Source: Lepidodermella squamata
Taxonomy: Eukaryota > Gastrotricha
DNA: 64,000 bases
Assembly (NCBI GenBank): GCA_047495785.1
Contig: JBLDXI010000055.1
Coordinates: 62,001-126,000 of the forward strand
Direction: 5' to 3'
Shown here: one piece after another, positions 59,256 to 64,000 of the stretch
How positions within the stretch are numbered: the stretch's first letter is position 1
How the letters are laid out: every line of letters starts with the position of its first letter
Made by a program: the position numbers and the translations under genes
The notes under the pieces: generated by a model
Database searches by the model: none
What the model was told of the DNA's origin: nothing
Seen by the model: only the letters and a program-made list of their open reading frames with translations

Positions 59256-61423
59256 ATGATTGCGACGATTGAGGACTTTTCGATCGCTGGCAGTCCGTCG
59301 ATGCGAATTGATGGCAAAAAACGCCCAGCCCAGCCGCAGTGGAGGCGAACAACTGCCAGTGGCCAGGACCAGCAACCGCAGCGACAACATCACTGCATAC
59401 TACGCCTCGCTGCTTTCGACCTCCTTTTCCACGGCGACCCATTTGTCGGAATGCTGCGAACCGATCGATCAACCCGAGTTGTTTGCTGTTCAAGAATGGC
59501 ACTTACAAAGTTGTTACTACAGCAATTTGAAGATTTCCCCGAATCCCCGCCTGATCTCAGCTCAATATTAACACCTTTCGGTCGTCGCTTGTTGATGATT
59601 TCGCAAATTCGTGATTTTGACTTGATGTCATTCTGGAAGTTCTACCCTCACAATCAAAGGCCCCGAGACCAACCGGAGCGGCTTGTTGCCAACGCTTTTT
59701 CTTACATTGACGCTGACAACGTGATCTGGGAATTCGGGAAGTGTTCGGTTTGCCCGGCGTTGCCGACTAATCGCCATACGAAGCGATTTATCCGAAAGCC
59801 TCCGTGTTGCCGGCGCTCGATTTGCCAGATATGCTGGCAGTATTATATTCGGTCAAGTAGCAGCCACGATGCGCTTGCCGTTCAGCTTTACGGAATGTAC
59901 TGCCTCCATTGCTATGGCTGCTCAAAATTAGTGCCGTACAGCGAGGCCCTGGTTTGCACAGAACCGGATGATTTGAACCTAGTCCGCCGGCCCGATTACT
60001 ACCCACCTCCTGGTGATGGTGTTCAGAAGCTACGGTGTCCGGTTTGCTTGATCAATGCCCCGCCTATGAGCGAAGAGACGCGACGCAACGGCCGGCGGCA
60101 GAAGGGTGGCAACCCGCACAGGTGTGCCCGCTGTGGTCACGGTTATTGCAGTTTCTGTGGCAATGCGTGGCACCTCAAGGCAACTTGCGACGAAATGACC
60201 GGCGCGAGTGAGATGGCAATAAAAGAATGGGCGAAATCTCAAAATTTCAACTCCGAAAAGTTACAGGTAAATTTCATTACAAATGTTCCTTTACTTTTTC
60301 GCGCTCTTCTTCCTGAAATATCTAAATCACATGGTTATTTTTGGTCACTTGTTTATTCTTTATTCTCCAATTATAAATTTCGCGTTTTTCGCATAGTCGC
60401 GCAATTCTAGCAAAAAGAGGAGAACATATTTTCTTATTTTATTGTCTGAGGGGGTGTGGTCGGCCGTAGCATTCTAGTCTTGACAAATCGCCTTGATTGT
60501 AGCTACCTTTTGGGGACATTAAATCTCTGCGTATTCGCGCATAAAATTGTTTACTCCAAAAATTGATGCCGTAAAATTTCGTATAATTTCAGACTGAACT
60601 TGAGACTCTAGCCGACAAAGAAATTGAAGTTGACAAAGTAAAAACCTCACAAACTTTCGTTTTTCTCTATTGTTCAGCTTTACGTTTCGTGGAGTATTGC
60701 ATATCAGATGATCCTTTTTGCCTAAATTTTCGATTATTATCGTTTCTGCTTTGGTTATATGAGCTTGTTTCAAAATCAAATCGATCTTTGAAAGTGAATT
60801 GCTTGATTTTGAATTATAAGTTATTCACGGCGAAATTATTTCATTCTCAATATATAACAGAGCCCCTGGAAAATGAAAATCCCCTCCACTAGTAGCTAGA
60901 CCCCTGATATCGTTGGAGTTTCCCCGTTATATTGCATACAGTCAAGTTCCTGAGTTGATAAACTGTGGGAAATAGCAAGAAATTGGGGCTTTTGATTCGA
61001 ACTCTATGTTTTGCTCAGAATTCAATTTTTTATTTATCAAATGACCTATATATTATTTTTTGCTAATAGAATGCGCAGCGTTGTCCGAGTTGCAAGATGT
61101 GGCTGAGCCTGACCAGCAACTGCACAGGAATGAACGTTCAGTGCAAATGCGGTACCGACTTCTATTACTGCTGTGGCTGGGAGCGAGGCATCGACTTCCT
61201 TCACTACGAGTGCGCCTACAGCCGGTACATTCCGTTCGTGTCATGCCCCAAATTATGGCAATCATCCCGAGAGCGCATCCTATCTCATATCGCTATTTTG
61301 ATCGGTCTCATCTTGTTCAGTCCGGTTTTGATCATATTATCACCCTGCATCATCATATTTTGCTGCTTTTTCTACAACCTAAAACCAACGTCTTCATCGC
61401 CTCAACCTACAACAAAACGATGA
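59256..61423 (+). CDS. Membrane-anchored RBR E3 ubiquitin ligase, copy 2
   Basis: Exons 59256-60266, 60593-60637 (45 nt, possibly a cassette) and 61070-61423; 469 residues with the small exon, 454 without. RING1: CSVCPALPTN ... KPPCCRRSICQICW ... CYGCSKLVPY. IBR: CPVCLINAPP ... CARCGHGYCSFCG. RING2: CPSCKMWLSLTSNCTGMNVQCKCG, with the ubiquitin-accepting Cys after SN instead of the usual GG. Two hydrophobic C-terminal segments (LSHIAILIGLILFSPVLIIL, then IIIFCCFFY) suggest a membrane anchor. The layout and motif ILTPFGRRL near the N-terminal third match the genes at 14214 and 62506. Poly(A) signal at 61430. Start chosen as the first ATG of the open frame. Confidence 0.82.
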
Positions 61424-62505
61424 CCTCTCAATAAAAAACCTAGTCTGGTTCAGAGAACTCTAAGTTATAATCATGTACAATAAGAATAATATATTATATA
61501 AAGCAGCATAATTTCATTCAGCAAAGGTCATGCTGCGTTTGAAGAGAGTCCCGCTTTTTTGAAGATTCATCAAAAAAGTTCATCAAACTACCTCGAGACG
61601 ATGAACTTGCAATTATACTGTTTTTTGCTTTGATTTGTGAAGTGCGCGTTTCAACAAGCTCGGATATTTTTTTGAAAGAGAGAAGCGTCTGAATAAAAAA
61701 AACTGGCGCAGGACACACCGCGTGTATTTGTTACTATACATAATTTGAATTAAATTGTTTCATGGCAACAGGTAAAAAGAAAGAAATTGCGTCAATTTCT
61801 TGTCCTTTTCGCGTAAATATCGTAATTCTCAATGAGCAGAGCCAGTTTTACAGGTCAATGGGTGTCTGCGCTGTCAAAAAAATAGAATGGACCGTCGTTT
61901 TCCAGTTCGAAGATTTCCCGATCAATTGTTTTTTAGTATAACAAGAGTATTAAATAGCTTTTATATTGCTCATTATTCACTATTTGCAATTCCCAAGTGC
62001 GTTGTTTATTATTTTAAACACAGCCGGCTCGAGTATGGATGTGCGATTCTGCTATACAAAAGCATATCTCCATGATATTAAGCCTGCCTTTTTCAATAAA
62101 AATTGCCGCCCAGAACAAATAAAATATGGGCGCTGTAGTATGGGAACCTGGACGATGCACCTGCAATCGACATTCTAGAGAGCACCCATAAATATTAACT
62201 TCGTTCGTTCTTTACATCATCTAACAAATAGTTTCACCGAAAGGTATGACGGTGCTCAGATGAGAAGTAATCTATATATACCTATAGGGTGATTTTTCTG
62301 TGTTCAAATTCTAAAATTCTGACGGTATGCCTTAGTGCAAACACACTTGATTAATCGGAAGCGAAAGTTCATATAGGCGGTCCATTATTCTTCCTGGAAA
62401 CGAAAGCACGGACAGCATTTTTCGCGTGCAGAGGTGTAGTTCAGCCTTAAAGCGTCCGAATTTTCATGCTTTGATTTTAAACTTTAAATATTTTTTTAGC
62501 TGCTT
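61424..62505. other. Intergenic region between the tandem RBR genes
   Basis: About 1.1 kb with no supported gene. An AG acceptor in a T-run (about 62499) lies just before the ATG of the third RBR gene and could be a 5' UTR intron or trans-splice site. Confidence 0.45.
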
Positions 62506-64000
62506 ATGAAGTTTGAAGACAGTTGCGATTACCCGCAACAACCGCGGAAGAGATCGCAATCGGTTCCATCAAATTTCGAATTACCTACAATCAGCACCGA
62601 GTTCCGACTTAGGCGCCTACAGAGTATATCCATAAATGTACTCGAAACTCATGGCAATTCCATCAATGAGTTATCTGACATGGGAGAAGCTGCAGCGATA
62701 CTCAACTCATCTGATGAAGAAGAGGCAGCTGAAATTCGCCAGTTGATTCTGCAACAAAACCAAATTATGGCAGAGAATATATTCCGAGTACCACATAAAT
62801 GCCCTGTTTCCAGCGAGGACGACCCTCTTGCCGGAATTTTCAAGTACAAACCGTCATGTTGCGCAATGCGTGATTATATGGACATGCCCCCTGATCTACC
62901 TGCCCACGATTTGAGGCGAAGATTAACCCAATACGGACTACGGCTTCACACGTATCACATGCAATCCGAAGTTCAGCTCGACAACATAGCGGCCGAATAT
63001 TGGCTAGAGACTGAGAAGCCTATCGACCGAGACGCTTTTTGCAAGCTGCTAAAAGCGACAACTCAGCATACCGACCAGGATAAAGTTCAATGGTGCTTCG
63101 ATAGCTGCTCTGTATGCCTGGCTGATTTTCGTTTCGTTCGAAAGCCTTCGTGTTGTGAAAGCGGAATCTGCCAGATTTGCTGGCAGAATTTCGTTAGAAA
63201 CTCAGCGAAATCTTCAATGCTAACCTACCAAATAACGGGGCTATACAACCTACGATGCTACAACTGTGATAAACTTGTGCCTTATAGCGAAGCTCTCGGC
63301 TGCACTGAGCCGGAAGACATGGTCTTAATACGGCCGAGAAATTCCGAGGGAACCTGGTCAGCACGTTGCCCGGTTTGTCTGAAATTAGCTCCACCTGTGA
63401 TAGCGAACAGTATTGTTCAAACGCCGAAAAGCCGGCGTTTCTCCGTCATCGCCCGATCTGATCTGCGGAAATCGCCTAAATCTGCTGAATCTTTGACACT
63501 CGTTAAAAAGCAGAGGCGAAAGAAAGGTGGCCATCCGTATGCTTGCGACCGATGTGGCAATGTCTACTGCCGTCTTTGTGGTAACTCCAATCATGCAACA
63601 ATGTCATGCGATCAGGTAACAGCAACTGAGGCCGGCCTGATTCAATGGTCCAAACAAAAGGGAGAGTTTTTGAATCCAGATTTCCCGGTTTGTTCACCCT
63701 CTAAACTATGATAGAGAGTGATGTTTTCTTTTTTCAGAACGCTCGGCATTGCCCTTTTTGCGGTATTATGGTGAGTCATTCAGGCGGCTGCCCTCATATG
63801 AAATGTCCTTGCGGGAAAGAATTTTGCTACGCCTGTGGTCATAAATACTACAACCTGCCGTTCCTACGCAGCCATTCGACTTCGAAGCTTCTACCACTAA
63901 TTTCATGCCCGAAGAGATGGAAATCAAAACACCAGCGTCGACTGGTTCATTGCGCTGTTTCAATGGGACTGATTCTCGGGGCAGGTCCCCTTCTCATAGG
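62506..64000 (+). CDS. Membrane-anchored RBR E3 ubiquitin ligase, copy 3 (3' truncated by window)
   Basis: Exons 62506-63687 and 63738 to beyond the window; 394 residues plus at least 87. N-terminal region with Ser/Arg and acidic segments, then KYKPSCCAMRDYM and LTQYGLRLH, which parallel the other two copies. RING1: CSVCLADFRF ... KPSCCESGICQICW ... CYNCDKLVPY. IBR: CPVCLKLAPP ... CDRCGNVYCRLCG, with a Ser/Lys-rich insertion of about 50 residues. RING2: CPFCGIMVSHSGGCPHMKC, then CGKEFCYACG, with the catalytic Cys present. The hydrophobic C-terminal anchor has just begun (VSMGLILGAGPLLIG) at the window edge. Confidence 0.85.

Noticed and set aside
59260-59571. Alternative frame at the start of the second RBR gene
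   Set aside because: The frame from ATG 59256 continues without a break into the conserved LTPFGRR and RING1, so the overlapping frame is a shadow.

Overview
This window is nuclear DNA from a compact animal genome. Genes are split by many short GT-AG introns (mostly 48-62 bp), there are two eukaryotic tRNA genes, and most products are animal-type: a secretory peroxiredoxin, SERINC, SF3B4, Rab GTPases, class C receptors and a sushi/MAM membrane protein. EB/EGF-like cysteine modules, the small introns and an expanded receptor set suggest an ecdysozoan invertebrate, such as a tardigrade or a nematode outside Caenorhabditis. The 3' splice sites are pyrimidine-rich but vary too much for the strict Caenorhabditis TTTTCAG. 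The species cannot be named from sequence alone.

Layout. 1-2315: 3' part of a TPR plus three-RRM RNA-binding protein gene. 4065-4384: initiator tRNA-Met (minus) and tRNA-Thr(CGT) (plus), followed by a tRNA-derived SINE-like repeat. 5014-13806: two paralogous GABA-B-like class C receptor genes on opposite strands, flanking a divergent Rab-like GTPase gene. 14214-18030: a membrane-anchored RBR ubiquitin ligase gene convergent with a SERINC gene, with a palindromic two-way poly(A) signal between them. 18718-23390: minus-strand block with an orphan ORF, Rab8-like, NDUFB2-like and PRDX4-like genes. 24754-26495: a divergent hexokinase. 27876-28698: a non-autonomous hAT element with an intact 8-bp target duplication. 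28836-34244: a prune-type DHH/DHHA2 phosphoesterase gene followed on the same strand by a large acidic BCH-domain gene; these are the two halves of vertebrate PRUNE2. 34677-35821: SF3B4 (minus). 36433-37016: an OTU-protease pseudogene. 39368-57260: one 29-exon gene for a transmembrane protein of about 5,241 residues. 59256-64000: two more RBR ligase genes, the second cut by the window end.

The most notable item is the giant gene. Besides two MAM domains, about 34 sushi (CCP) domains, mucin-like linkers, EB/EGF-like modules and a transmembrane helix, it has nine copies of a cysteine-linked domain of about 170-190 residues that I cannot assign to a named family. In the first half this domain alternates one-to-one with sushi domains. 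Three furin-type sites suggest processing. One intron carries the second SINE copy.

All multi-exon coordinates are splice models built by hand from GT/AG sites, reading phase and family similarity. For every complete model the exon lengths sum to a multiple of three.
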